Assembly: GCA_004293815.1 (NCBI GenBank)
Contig: RDZD01000021.1
Span: forward strand, 34,025-98,024
Source: Cytophagales bacterium
GTDB taxonomy: Bacteria; Bacteroidota; Bacteroidia; Cytophagales; Bernardetiaceae
DNA: 64,000 nt
Direction of reading: 5' to 3'
Below the pieces are notes generated by a model. The model saw nothing but the letters and a program-made list of their open reading frames with translations, did no database searches and had not been told where the DNA came from. Both the position numbers and the translations under genes were made by a program. Positions 37,118-46,434 of this stretch are shown in pieces (positions within the stretch are counted from its first letter, which is position 1; each line of letters starts with the position of its first letter).

Positions 37118-37588
37118 TAATTTTTGAAAGTTATTTGGCCTAAAAATTCAACACACATACCTAAATTTTCTGGATACAAAGTTAACACATGATGACGAAT
37201 TCATCATCTTTTGAGCTTTGTTTTACTGCATAAGAAGACTGGCATCTGTTGTGAAATGTATGAGCAATATACCAGCCAAATACGCTTAATGATTTGTTAA
37301 TTAAGCTTAAAACTTCAAAAAGTACAATTAAATCAATTTCATACAACAAACATTTTTTATAAAATTTCTTCCTTGTGCCTGCTACTGAAATCCTGCAAAT
37401 GTTCTCTGGAATGACGTATAAAAAACACCCAAACCCAAGACCTTATTTTTGATATCTATGCAAATCCTTCGCACTGCAAATATTTTTTATTGAAGTAGTC
37501 TTGAGTTTTACGCTTTTTTTAGTCTAATTTTTCCTGTTTTCTAGTAAAAATTATTTTATTTGCAGCAGAAAATACTGTCAAACCTTTT
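37118..37588. other. Divergent intergenic region between gpmI and the penicillin-binding protein
   Basis: A 471-base AT-rich gap with no gene. On the minus strand TAACTTTG (37184-37177) could be the gpmI -7 box, without a matching -33. On the plus strand TTTATTTG (37555-37562) followed by CAGC could serve the penicillin-binding protein gene 27 bases downstream, again with a weak -33. Confidence 0.45.
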
Positions 37589-39778
37589 ATGAACAAACCA
37601 AGTAGTCCACTAACCAACGACCAAGCACCCCAAGAGCGTTCTTCCCAAATTCAACGCTTGATATTGTTGCGTGTGCGAATTGCTTTTGCGTTGGTTTTTT
37701 GCTTTGGTTTAGCAGCAGCTTTCCGTATTTTTTATATTCAGGTTGTACAAGGCGACAAATGGCGTTCGCTGGCTGTTACGCAACGTGAGCAAACTACCGA
37801 TGCCATGCGTGGCAACATTTATGCAGCCAATGGTGATCTTTTAGCCACTTCGCTGCCTTATTATCGCGTGGCGGTAGATTTAACCATTCCCGACTCTACT
37901 GTTTTTAACCGAAATGTGGATTCGTTGGCCGCCAATTTGTCGCGCTTTTTTGGCGAAAAAGATATGCCAAGCATAGCCAAAGAGCTAAGAGATGCACGCA
38001 AAAATGCGCGTAAATACAAATTATTAAGCAAAAAACTGGTTAGCTATCAACAACTTAAACAGTTAAAGTCTTTTCCTGTTTTCAATGTGGGTATGAAAGA
38101 AAGCGGCTTAATTCTAGAAAAAATTGAGCAAAGATTCAGACCCTACCCCGAACTAGCTCGCCGAACTGTGGGCTTTGTTACTAAAGATGAAAAAAATAAG
38201 CGTTTTGGTAGAGGACTTGAGTATAGTTTTGACCGACAACTCTCAGGCACCAACGGCAAAGCTCTCTTTCAGAAAGTTGCGCCCAATCTCTGGTTACCTA
38301 TCAACGAAGACCTCCAGATAAAACCCATCGACGGACTAGATATTGAAACTACAATAGACCTTAATCTTCAGGATACGGTTCATAGAATTTTGAAAGCTGC
38401 CCTTCAAAAATACCAAGCAACATCGGGCTGTGCCATTGTGATGGAGGTACAAACAGGTGAAATCAAAGCCATTGTGAATTTGGGTAAAAAAGGCGCAGAT
38501 TATGAGGAAGACAATAACTATGCGGTGGGCGAAAGTGGTTTAGCTGAACCTGGCTCCACATTTAAGCTGATGTCTATGGCGGCTATTATGGAAGAAATAC
38601 CGTCCGTCACCTTGCAAGACACCGTTCAAACTGGCAGAAGTGGTAAACACAAGTTTTATGACGATGCAGAAATGACAGATATTGCGGCTTATGGCAAACT
38701 ATCTCTCAAAGAGGTATTTGAGAAGTCTTCCAACATAGGCATGTCTCTCTTAGTGTATAAATATTTTCGCAAAAATCCAGTCAAGTTTTACCAACACCTC
38801 GAGAAATTTGGTCTAACCAAACCTTTGGGCTTTCAGATGGTGGGCGAGGCTGCCCCTTACATCAAGAATCCGACACAAGGTACATGGAGTGGCAGTACCT
38901 TGCCTTGGATGTCAATAGGTTATGAATTAAAATTAGCACCTATTCATACTTTGGCTTTTTATAACGCCATTGCCAATGGTGGTAAAATGATGCAACCTTT
39001 TATCGTCAAAAGAAGCTTCTTTGCTAATAAAATTTCTGAAGAATATGAACCTCGTGTTCTAATTCCTCAAATTTGTAGCCCAAAAACCATCACTAATTTG
39101 CAAAAGATATTGGAAGGCGTGGTGCAAAATGGCACGGCTCAGAACATTAAGTCTACACATTTTAAAATTGCAGGCAAAACAGGCACTGCCGAAAAGATAA
39201 AAAATAGAGTTTATACCGAAGAGCATTACACCTCTTTTGTGGGCTATTTCCCTGCCGAAAGTCCTAAATTTAGTTGCATTGTAGTCATCGACAACCCAAA
39301 AAATCCAGTCTCTACTACCAGCAACCCTACAAACAGCCGATTGTTTGCCGCAGAAGTGGCCGCACCAGTGTTTAAAAAAATTGCTGAAGTGGTTTATTAC
39401 CGCTCAATTTATACCAACTTGGCTTCGTTGCGCCCCATCAGCTCTATAGGTTTGCCTACCATCAGAGCTGGCCAGAAAACAGATATTCTGAATATTTGCA
39501 ACGAGTTAGGACTCTCTGCACAAGACCAAAGCTACAGCTTTACGCAATGGGTGCGTACCGCTCCCAAAGGCGACACTATCCTAATTCAGGAACGCGTCGT
39601 GCTGCCCGGTAAAGTGCCTGATGTACGCGGTATGAGGCTGCGCGATGCCTTATTCATGTTGGAGAATCTTGGACTGAAAGTTCAATTCGAGGGCGTGGGA
39701 CGTGTGGCTTCGCAGTCGCTACCACCGCAATCCCCCGCCAAACGAGGTGCTGTTATCAAACTCAAACTCGGCGGTTAG
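37589..39778 (+). CDS. Penicillin-binding protein of FtsI type with PASTA domain
   Basis: A class B transpeptidase that cross-links peptidoglycan, most likely at the septum. The 729 residues comprise a cytoplasmic N-terminus, one membrane anchor (about 26-46), a pedestal domain (about 60-230), and a transpeptidase domain with SxxK in GSTFK (about 325-329), SSN in KSSNIG and KTGT in AGKTGTAEK. The C-terminal PASTA domain (about 670-729) starts PDVRGMRLRDALFMLE. PASTA on an FtsI-like protein is common in Bacteroidota. Its usual cell-division cluster (mraZ, ftsL, murE) is missing: the neighbours are gpmI and a sugar aminotransferase. Confidence 0.93.
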   Translation: MNKPSSPLTNDQAPQERSSQIQRLILLRVRIAFALVFCFGLAAAFRIFYIQVVQGDKWRSLAVTQREQTTDAMRGNIYAANGDLLATSLPYYRVAVDLTIPDSTVFNRNVDSLAANLSRFFGEKDMPSIAKELRDARKNARKYKLLSKKLVSYQQLKQLKSFPVFNVGMKESGLILEKIEQRFRPYPELARRTVGFVTKDEKNKRFGRGLEYSFDRQLSGTNGKALFQKVAPNLWLPINEDLQIKPIDGLDIETTIDLNLQDTVHRILKAALQKYQATSGCAIVMEVQTGEIKAIVNLGKKGADYEEDNNYAVGESGLAEPGSTFKLMSMAAIMEEIPSVTLQDTVQTGRSGKHKFYDDAEMTDIAAYGKLSLKEVFEKSSNIGMSLLVYKYFRKNPVKFYQHLEKFGLTKPLGFQMVGEAAPYIKNPTQGTWSGSTLPWMSIGYELKLAPIHTLAFYNAIANGGKMMQPFIVKRSFFANKISEEYEPRVLIPQICSPKTITNLQKILEGVVQNGTAQNIKSTHFKIAGKTGTAEKIKNRVYTEEHYTSFVGYFPAESPKFSCIVVIDNPKNPVSTTSNPTNSRLFAAEVAAPVFKKIAEVVYYRSIYTNLASLRPISSIGLPTIRAGQKTDILNICNELGLSAQDQSYSFTQWVRTAPKGDTILIQERVVLPGKVPDVRGMRLRDALFMLENLGLKVQFEGVGRVASQSLPPQSPAKRGAVIKLKLGG

Positions 39779-39810
39779 CGGCCATAAAAAACAGTTTCGC
39801 AAAATCCCGC

Positions 39811-40923
39811 ATGATACCAGTGAACGCTTTCACACTAGGTGCTGAAGAGGAACAAATGCTTTTGGAGTGTATTAAAACCAACTGGATTTCTTCTGAAGGT
39901 CCTTTTGTAAAGGAATTTGAAGACGCTTTTGCAGCTTTACATGGACGTAAATTTGGCATAGCTGTGGCTAATGGCACAGCTGCTCTAGACATTGCATTGC
40001 GCACACTCGCACTCAAGCCCACGGACGAGGTTATATTGCCCACTTTTACCATTATTTCACCAGCTTCTGCTATTTTGCATACAGGTGCAAAAATGGTCTT
40101 GGTTGATGTCTGTCCCGATACATGGAACATGGCTGTAGAGAATCTTGAAGCAGCCTTGACACCTAATACTAAAGCTATTGTACCAGTACACATCTATGGA
40201 CTGCCCGTCAATATGCAGCCTCTGATGGATTTTGCGGATAAACACAACCTTTGGGTGGTGGAGGATGCCGCTGAAATGATAGGTCAGACGGCGTATTCAA
40301 AACCCTGTGGCTCGTTTGGAGATCTGAGCACTTTCAGTTTTTATCCAAACAAGCACATTACAACAGGCGAGGGCGGCATGATACTTACTGATAATGAAGA
40401 GCTTGCGAAAAAATGTGCTTATTACCGCAATCTCTGCTTCAATCCCAGCGGAAGGCGTTTTGTACACGAGGAGATTGGCTGGAACTATAGAATGACGAAT
40501 CTACAAGCAGCTTTGGGACTTGCACAACTTGGCAAACTTCGGCAAAATGTGGCTAGAAAACGTGAAATTGGCGCACTCTATCACCATCTACTGCATATAG
40601 ATCACGCAGCTCAACTACCTCTAAAACAAACGGCTTATGCTCAGAATATTTACTGGGTTTTTGGCATTGTTCTCAAAGAGCAAGCCCCTTATTCTGCCGA
40701 AAATTTAGCTTTAAAGCTCTTGGAGAAAGGCATACAAACAAGACCCTTCTTTTGGTGCTTGCACGAGCAGCCTGTGTTCAGAAAAATGGGGCTTTTTGAA
40801 GGTCAAAAGTTTCCAAATGCTGAAAATATAGCCCGTAATGGCCTTTATTTGCCCTCAGGCTTAGGCACTACCAATGCGCAAATAGCTTACGTAGCCCAAA
40901 CACTAAATGAACTTTTGGCTTAA
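39811..40923 (+). CDS. DegT/DnrJ/EryC1-family sugar aminotransferase
   Basis: A PLP enzyme that aminates keto-sugar nucleotides for surface polysaccharides. The 370 residues are the family length. PLP is held by GTAALDIALR near residue 50-60, by the Asp in VVEDAAEMIG and by the Schiff-base lysine in FSFYPNKHITTGEGG (about residue 180). The wording LYLPSG...N near the end and the EEEQMLLECIKTNWISSEGPFV start are typical of GDP-perosamine-synthase-like members, but the exact sugar cannot be read from sequence. It follows the penicillin-binding protein by 32 bases and converges with the methyltransferase, 3 bases between stops. Confidence 0.92.
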   Translation: MIPVNAFTLGAEEEQMLLECIKTNWISSEGPFVKEFEDAFAALHGRKFGIAVANGTAALDIALRTLALKPTDEVILPTFTIISPASAILHTGAKMVLVDVCPDTWNMAVENLEAALTPNTKAIVPVHIYGLPVNMQPLMDFADKHNLWVVEDAAEMIGQTAYSKPCGSFGDLSTFSFYPNKHITTGEGGMILTDNEELAKKCAYYRNLCFNPSGRRFVHEEIGWNYRMTNLQAALGLAQLGKLRQNVARKREIGALYHHLLHIDHAAQLPLKQTAYAQNIYWVFGIVLKEQAPYSAENLALKLLEKGIQTRPFFWCLHEQPVFRKMGLFEGQKFPNAENIARNGLYLPSGLGTTNAQIAYVAQTLNELLA

Positions 40924-40926
40924 TCT

Positions 40927-41673
40927 TTACAATTTTTTGGCTAAAAGAATGAGACGCTCTGAACTTGCAGGATTAAAAGCTTGATTCAGTTGGTAGTTTC
41001 CGTAGCATTGAAGCAACTCAAGATTTGCTTTCTTAAAAAATGTTTCAAAATTATTGAGTTTCAGAAGTTTGACACGTTCTCTGAATGAGTGCTCACCATG
41101 TTCGTCTCGCAGAGTGATTTGTTTGTGAACAAAATCTTCGGCAATATAACGTTTGATTTGAAAATGTGCATTTTCTAAAACAGACTCCTCTTCTTGAACC
41201 AGCCGCTTTGCTACCAGTTCGGCATTTAGAAAATCCATTACCAAAAAACCGCCAGTTTTCAGGCTTGCAGCAAACGCATGAATCGTGCGCTGATGGTCTG
41301 CTTCATCTTCAAAGTACCCAAAGCTGGTGAAAAGGTTGGTAACCAAGTCGAAACGATTTGGTGAAAAGGTTTCGCGCATATCAAAAACAGAAAAGTGCAA
41401 CTGCTCGTCCTCAAGCTGCTTGGCATAGGCTATGTTGGCTTCAGATAGGTCTATGCCTTGTACCTTATAGCCGAATGTCTTCATGTGTAAGGCGTGTCGC
41501 CCACGCCCACAGGCCACATCCAAAATTTCTGACCCATGAGGCAAATTCACAACTCGCATGAGCTGATCTATAAACATTTGGGCTTCCTGCCAATCTCGGT
41601 TTTGGTAAAGCAAATGATAGTAAGGGGTGTTAAACCAAGACTTATACCACTCTTTGGGTTGCAAATCGCTCAT
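40927..41673 (-). CDS. Class I SAM-dependent methyltransferase
   Basis: A 248-residue soluble enzyme with a Rossmann-like methyltransferase core: the SAM motif LDVACGRGRHAL (about 60-71), the acidic residue in VQGIDLSEANI (about 82-92), and FDLVTNLFTSFGYF as motif IV-like. It belongs to the group that methylates small molecules or quinone-like compounds, but the substrate is unknown. The N-terminal WYKSWFNTPYYHLLY segment is conserved in Bacteroidota relatives. No operon partner: it converges with the aminotransferase and diverges from rpsJ. Confidence 0.85.
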   Translation of the reverse strand: MSDLQPKEWYKSWFNTPYYHLLYQNRDWQEAQMFIDQLMRVVNLPHGSEILDVACGRGRHALHMKTFGYKVQGIDLSEANIAYAKQLEDEQLHFSVFDMRETFSPNRFDLVTNLFTSFGYFEDEADHQRTIHAFAASLKTGGFLVMDFLNAELVAKRLVQEEESVLENAHFQIKRYIAEDFVHKQITLRDEHGEHSFRERVKLLKLNNFETFFKKANLELLQCYGNYQLNQAFNPASSERLILLAKKL

Positions 41674-41740
41674 GGCTTTTATTTATATGGACTTGACTAA
41701 TATTTTTCACTTAAAATTTCAGATTTTTTTCTCTAAGAAG

Positions 41741-41771
41741 TTGTAAAATTAATAAAATAACTTCAACTTTG
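41741..41771 (+). promoter_or_regulatory. Promoter of rpsJ
   Basis: TTG (41741-41743), 20 bases, then CAACTTTG (41764-41771) followed by CAGC. The -7 box differs from TAnnTTTG at the first base only. It would give a leader of about 90 bases before rpsJ, long enough for a regulatory RNA structure, none of which is recognised. Confidence 0.6.
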
Positions 41772-41867
41772 CAGCCTCATAAAACAAAAACCTGCTATAA
41801 GGGCTTTAGTACCCTGATAGCGCAAACTGTTCAAGGAACAAAAAAGTTCTTTTAAATATCTGCATTT

Positions 41868-42173
41868 ATGGCACAAAAAATCCGTATCAAACTCAAATCC
41901 TACGACCACAATTTGGTGGATAAATCTGCTGAAAAAATTGTTCGTGCTGTTAAAACAACGGGTGCTGATGTACGCGGCCCCATTCCGTTGCCTACTGAAA
42001 TAGAACGCTTTACAGTACTGCGTTCGCCTCACGTAAACAAAAAATCACGTGAGCAATTCCAACTCTGCACTTATAAGCGTTTGTTAGATATTCATTCTAC
42101 AAGCCCTAAAACTGTAGATGCTTTGATGAAGCTTGAGCTTCCAAGTGGCGTAGATGTAGAAATCAAAGTTTAG
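41868..42173 (+). CDS. rpsJ: 30S ribosomal protein S10
   Basis: S10 is a small-subunit ribosomal protein that also joins NusB in transcription antitermination. The 101 residues match the family end to end, with [47 protein letters not shown] and [11 protein letters not shown]. The gene is unusual in standing alone: upstream is a divergent methyltransferase and downstream a strong terminator. In most Bacteroidota it sits after fusA in a ribosomal operon. It has its own promoter and a perfect terminator, so it is expressed separately. Confidence 0.98.
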   Translation: MAQKIRIKLKSYDHNLVDKSAEKIVRAVKTTGADVRGPIPLPTEIERFTVLRSPHVNKKSREQFQLCTYKRLLDIHSTSPKTVDALMKLELPSGVDVEIKV

Positions 42174-42198
42174 TATTTTATAAAATACGAGTTCTCTT

Positions 42199-42238
42199 AA
42201 AAAGAGACAAGCTTTTCAAAAAGCTTGTCTCTTTTTTT
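42199..42238 (+). terminator. Terminator after rpsJ
   Basis: Sixteen-base inverted repeat (AAAAAGAGACAAGCTT at 42199-42214 with its complement at 42221-42236), a 6-base loop and a following T-run. It is the strongest terminator in the window and lies 25 bases after the stop. Confidence 0.92.
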
Positions 42239-42413
42239 GTTTCTATAGAGGCATTCACTATGTAGAATCTATATTTTAATGACAGACATCTTGTTTACTA
42301 TTTGCTAAGTTGCAAACTTACTGAGGAGGCTTCTCAAAAAAATAGATTCTTTATATTTTTCTGGTTTTTATTCAAAACATTTGTGTAAATTTGATAGACC
42401 AACCCAGAGGCTT

Positions 42414-43013
42414 ATGAGTGTTTATAAAACAGATCGACACTTCACAGATTTTGTACATCTACAAGTGGCACTTCCGCAAATTTATCAGCCTTTGGGCTGG
42501 CAGCCTCATCAAGTAAGCCCACACGAACTGGAGCATTATGACCGAAATCATGGCATAGATTATTTTTTCGAGACACCCGAAGGCTCCGTGGTGAGCGTTC
42601 AGGAGCGATTCCGAGAACAAAAATACCAGCATTACAACGACTTTACGCTGCGCTACCGCCGCGACTTTAACCGCGACGTGAAACAGCATCCATCAGAGTT
42701 TTTTAAGATTCGAGCCAATTATATGGTCTATGGCATAGTTAACAAGCCGAAAATAAATATTCTTCAAGAGCGCAATGTGAGCTTTTTGAAGTATGCTGTT
42801 TTGGATCTAGCAGTTTTCTTTGGTTTATTTCTAGAGGGCAGAATCAAGGCTAAACGGGGTCTTGATAAGTCTTTTGTAGCAGACGGGATACTTGTGGCTC
42901 CCATCAAAGATAACCACGACAAGTCCTCTTCTTTTTTGGCTTTCGATGTGGCTCTTTTGGCGCAGCTCTTTCAAGATAGCCGTTTGATAATCAAACAACA
43001 GGGATTCTACTAG
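42414..43013 (+). CDS. Hypothetical protein, possible PD-(D/E)XK nuclease fold
   Basis: No family is recognised. ATG 42414 follows AGAGG and gives 199 residues; the longer frame begins at a TTG. Residues about 45-75 read GIDYFFETPEGSVVSVQERFRE: an Asp, a short hairpin, then QERFR. This spacing resembles the D ... (E/Q)xR/K core of PD-(D/E)XK nucleases, but the lysine is an arginine. It continues with an aromatic and basic YNDFTLRYRRDFN segment. There is no signal peptide or membrane helix. It converges on the helicase gene with 10 bases between stops, an arrangement that could be chance. Confidence 0.6.
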   Translation: MSVYKTDRHFTDFVHLQVALPQIYQPLGWQPHQVSPHELEHYDRNHGIDYFFETPEGSVVSVQERFREQKYQHYNDFTLRYRRDFNRDVKQHPSEFFKIRANYMVYGIVNKPKINILQERNVSFLKYAVLDLAVFFGLFLEGRIKAKRGLDKSFVADGILVAPIKDNHDKSSSFLAFDVALLAQLFQDSRLIIKQQGFY

Positions 43014-43023
43014 CCAGAACACT

Positions 43024-46000
43024 TCAAAGATAAAGACACTGAATGAGTATTGCCTCGTCTGGATATACATTTTGCAAGGCTTCTTCCAGTTTTTTATGGC
43101 TCTTTTCAGCCTGTTGCTGGTCTGCATGGGTATAAATCTGCAAAACCTTCACCTGACTTTGCAAAAGCAAAGTTCTATGTAGTTGTAACAAATATCCCTT
43201 GGGCGTGGATATCTCCAAGCCGCGTTTGGCATGGCTACTAAAAAAGTCGTCGAAATTCTGAGCTTGAATAGCCTGCGTTAAATGCTTAGACACAAGAACA
43301 CGCTCTTGCGGCTTGATGAGGCCATCTTCTTCCAAAATCTCAAGAAGGGAGGGCAGCTTAGCAAGATGTTCCAAGCGTTTGGCTACTAGCGTGGCTAAAA
43401 TAGACAGACGGGCTTCGGAAAGCAAATCAGCCGATTCAAACTCTATCAGCTCTGGTTTAAGGTTAGAGAACCGCAAATTGAGCTGCTGCCGCGTGTTGGT
43501 ACTAAAAAAGTCTGAGAGCTGAACTTTTTCTTCTGTCACCTCTCTGGGTTTAGTCGTACGTGGCGAAGGGCCAAAAAGGTAATAGATGGCATCTTCATTT
43601 TGCTCATCAGGCATCTTATCATCCACTTCTAACTGAGCGTGCTGGCTTATTTTGAGATGCTTGTCATACAATAGCAATAATTTATTGCAGAAGGAAAAAG
43701 GATCTTCTTCAGGCTTTTCCACTTTTTGGGATAAAATATGCAGTCTTTCTTCGGCTCGGGTAAAGGCCACATAAAGCGCGTTGATGCTTTCTAGCATCTG
43801 CGCTCTCTGCTCATCCTTATACAACACCTCAAGCGGCGTACCTATACAAGACTTTTGAGGCTTAAAAATCACAAAATCAAGCGGTTCAGGTACATCTAAT
43901 GGCGCGGCGGGCAAATCACGCCAGAGCGTGCCCTTGCCAAGTCTGCCCCCCCAGTCTGCAAAAGGTACTATTACCACAGGATACTGCAAGCCCTTTGACT
44001 TATGAATGGTGAGAACCTGAACCGCATTTGTGCCTTCTGGTGCAGATACAGCCAGTTTTTTTTCTTTTTTTCGCCAATAATCAATGAAGTCCGACACGTT
44101 GTTGTGACGCTTGCGACCCTCTTCTTGCGTAATGTCTAAAATGGCCTGCCAGTAGATTTGTATATCTTGTCGCTTACCCAGTGCTATAGTTCGGGCAAAT
44201 TCTTCTGCCACCTCATAAAGCGTTAGATAAAGACAGGTGGTGTAGTCAAACAAGTAGCCAAAACGCTCAAAAACAAACGTAAAAAAATCAGAAATGTCTA
44301 TTTTTTGAGCTTGCTGCGCAAACGTATGGTAGTCGTCTGCACTAGGGTTCTGAGGCTGAGAGCAGTTTTGTTGGTAGTAAAAAAAGAAATGCAGCAAATT
44401 AAGCTTCACATCGGGCATGTGAGGATACTTAAGCAGCATCATAAAATTGATAAGAGCCTGTATTTCAAAAGAGTTGATGAGTAAAAGTGCTTCCGCAGAA
44501 ATTACTGGTATACCAGTATTGACAAGGCTATTCGCTAGACCACAGGCCTGTAAATTTGTACGTACAATCACGGCTATGTCACTGTACTGGTAGCCCTCTG
44601 CGAGAGATTTTTCTATCAAGGCAAGAGTCTGCGTTTGATTCCATGCATCATAGTCTGCTGAAGGCTTTGCTTCAGACTCTAGCTCACTGTCTGGAGACTT
44701 AAAACCCCTACTACTGGCTTTTTCCTTCTTAAAAAAGGCCACACTTACCTCACCGCCAGGCCCTTTGCTGGTCTTTTGAGTAACATCTGTATAAAAGGCT
44801 TGCAGAAACTTCAAATCTTCGTGATCAGACTTGAGCAGCTTTTTGATATCAGACACCAAAAACTGAAAAAAAGAATTGTTGAAGGCAATGACGTTGTCCA
44901 AGCTTCGATAATTTGTACCCAGCACTCTGTTCTCTGCTGCCGCTTGCAAGGGCATAGCGTGCTCCATGAGCAATTCGTTGGTCTTTACAAGCGAAAGCTG
45001 GGTGGTTCGGTGAATACCCGCTAACAGTTCGGTGTTACCGCCTCGCCAGCGATAAATGGCTTGTTTGGTATCACCTACTACCAAGCAGTCGCGGTCTAGA
45101 GAAAGGGCGTGCGCTTGTAAGGGCAAAAGACTGGTGAACTGCGTTTCGGAAGTATCCTGAAATTCGTCAATAAAAATGTGCTTGTATTTCTCGCCCAAAC
45201 GCTCATAAATGTAGGGCATGGGGTCTGTGAGTACAATTTCGTTGATTTTTTGTGTAATCTGATCCAAAAAAGCTGTACCTTGCTCATGCTGCAAAGCCTC
45301 TGTTATTCTCTTAATTTCATCTACAAGAAGCATGGGATACACATGGCCGCAAAAAGCCTGCGCCAAATTCAACTCCAAGCGCAAATTGGCACGAGAAGTC
45401 TCAATGCGCCTTACGACATCTGCAATAGCTTCTGTTAGACCTTCATAAGCCCCTTCAGTGCGCTTTTTCTCACATGACTTTTCCAAACCAAGATTTTTGC
45501 CACCTATGATGTTCTTTACATAGGCTGATGTGTTTGCTTCTAAGATTTTAGTACTGTTTTCATCTCGCTTTGTTATGATATTGCTCAGATAGGCATAAGC
45601 AGAATTTCCTTGAAAATTCGCTTCGCCCAGATTATATTCTGCTATAATTTTCAGTCCACTACGCGCCAATTGCTTGATGTGACCGCTGGCTCCTTTGCGC
45701 ACATACTTGAGCGAAGCTACAAAAAACTGTTTGATATGAGTTTTCTCTTCAAAAGAATAGGCTTGCCAACGTCTGATATAGCGAGCATAAAGTGGTGCGT
45801 CAGTTTTTTCAGCAAACTCCACTAAATTATCAGACGTTTTTTTATTAAACTTGTCTTCCATCTCACCCAAAGCATATTCGCGCATGATGCTGCTCAAATG
45901 CTTGTCACCACGTGTGCCCACTCGCATCAAAAGTCTATAAATGGCCTCGCCGTAGGTCTCACTTTTATCTAACTCCAACTGAAAGCCCTTTGGCAAATCT

Positions 46001-46434
46001 AGCTCGTGCGCAAAAGCTTGTGCCAGCGACTGTATGAATGAATCAATGGTTTTGACGTTAAAGTCAGAATAAAAATGTAGCAAATGCAGGTATGCCGCAC
46101 GTCCACGCTCCACCAGATCCGCCCTAGACAGTCTTATCCCGCGATGTGCATATTCACTGACAACACTGGCATATAATTGCTCAAAAAAAGTTGAAGGCTT
46201 TTGTAAATCAGTTTCGGCCACCAGTTTTAGATAGTCCAAAATACGGTGCTTCATTTCGGCGGCGGCAGCTTTGGTAAAGGTAATGGCTGCAATAAATCTA
46301 AAATAACGCGGGTTATAAGGCTCACTAGGGTCAGCATCTGGTGCAGCCAAGGCCACGCGCAAATAAGACAAAGCAAGGGTATAGGTCTTGCCTGAACCTG
46401 CCGAGGCACTGTATATTTTAAACGCTTTTGGCAT
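43024..46434 (-). CDS. UvrD/AddA-like helicase with degenerate C-terminal nuclease domain
   Basis: A superfamily 1 DNA helicase related to AddA and RecB, which process double-strand breaks. The 1136 residues hold all helicase motifs: Walker A SASAGSGKTYTL (9-20), motif II FIDEFQDTSE, motif III VVGDTKQAIYRWRGGN, motif V LTIHKSKGLQYPVVIVP and motif VI YVAFTRAEERLHIL. In Bacteroidota relatives the last 150 residues form a RecB-family nuclease with PDR and DYKTG. Here the same place reads QLHRTLL and QIYTHAD, so the catalytic Asp and Lys are gone and the nuclease is probably inactive. No AddB-type partner gene is adjacent. Promoter not recognised. Confidence 0.9.
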   Translation of the reverse strand: MPKAFKIYSASAGSGKTYTLALSYLRVALAAPDADPSEPYNPRYFRFIAAITFTKAAAAEMKHRILDYLKLVAETDLQKPSTFFEQLYASVVSEYAHRGIRLSRADLVERGRAAYLHLLHFYSDFNVKTIDSFIQSLAQAFAHELDLPKGFQLELDKSETYGEAIYRLLMRVGTRGDKHLSSIMREYALGEMEDKFNKKTSDNLVEFAEKTDAPLYARYIRRWQAYSFEEKTHIKQFFVASLKYVRKGASGHIKQLARSGLKIIAEYNLGEANFQGNSAYAYLSNIITKRDENSTKILEANTSAYVKNIIGGKNLGLEKSCEKKRTEGAYEGLTEAIADVVRRIETSRANLRLELNLAQAFCGHVYPMLLVDEIKRITEALQHEQGTAFLDQITQKINEIVLTDPMPYIYERLGEKYKHIFIDEFQDTSETQFTSLLPLQAHALSLDRDCLVVGDTKQAIYRWRGGNTELLAGIHRTTQLSLVKTNELLMEHAMPLQAAAENRVLGTNYRSLDNVIAFNNSFFQFLVSDIKKLLKSDHEDLKFLQAFYTDVTQKTSKGPGGEVSVAFFKKEKASSRGFKSPDSELESEAKPSADYDAWNQTQTLALIEKSLAEGYQYSDIAVIVRTNLQACGLANSLVNTGIPVISAEALLLINSFEIQALINFMMLLKYPHMPDVKLNLLHFFFYYQQNCSQPQNPSADDYHTFAQQAQKIDISDFFTFVFERFGYLFDYTTCLYLTLYEVAEEFARTIALGKRQDIQIYWQAILDITQEEGRKRHNNVSDFIDYWRKKEKKLAVSAPEGTNAVQVLTIHKSKGLQYPVVIVPFADWGGRLGKGTLWRDLPAAPLDVPEPLDFVIFKPQKSCIGTPLEVLYKDEQRAQMLESINALYVAFTRAEERLHILSQKVEKPEEDPFSFCNKLLLLYDKHLKISQHAQLEVDDKMPDEQNEDAIYYLFGPSPRTTKPREVTEEKVQLSDFFSTNTRQQLNLRFSNLKPELIEFESADLLSEARLSILATLVAKRLEHLAKLPSLLEILEEDGLIKPQERVLVSKHLTQAIQAQNFDDFFSSHAKRGLEISTPKGYLLQLHRTLLLQSQVKVLQIYTHADQQQAEKSHKKLEEALQNVYPDEAILIQCLYL

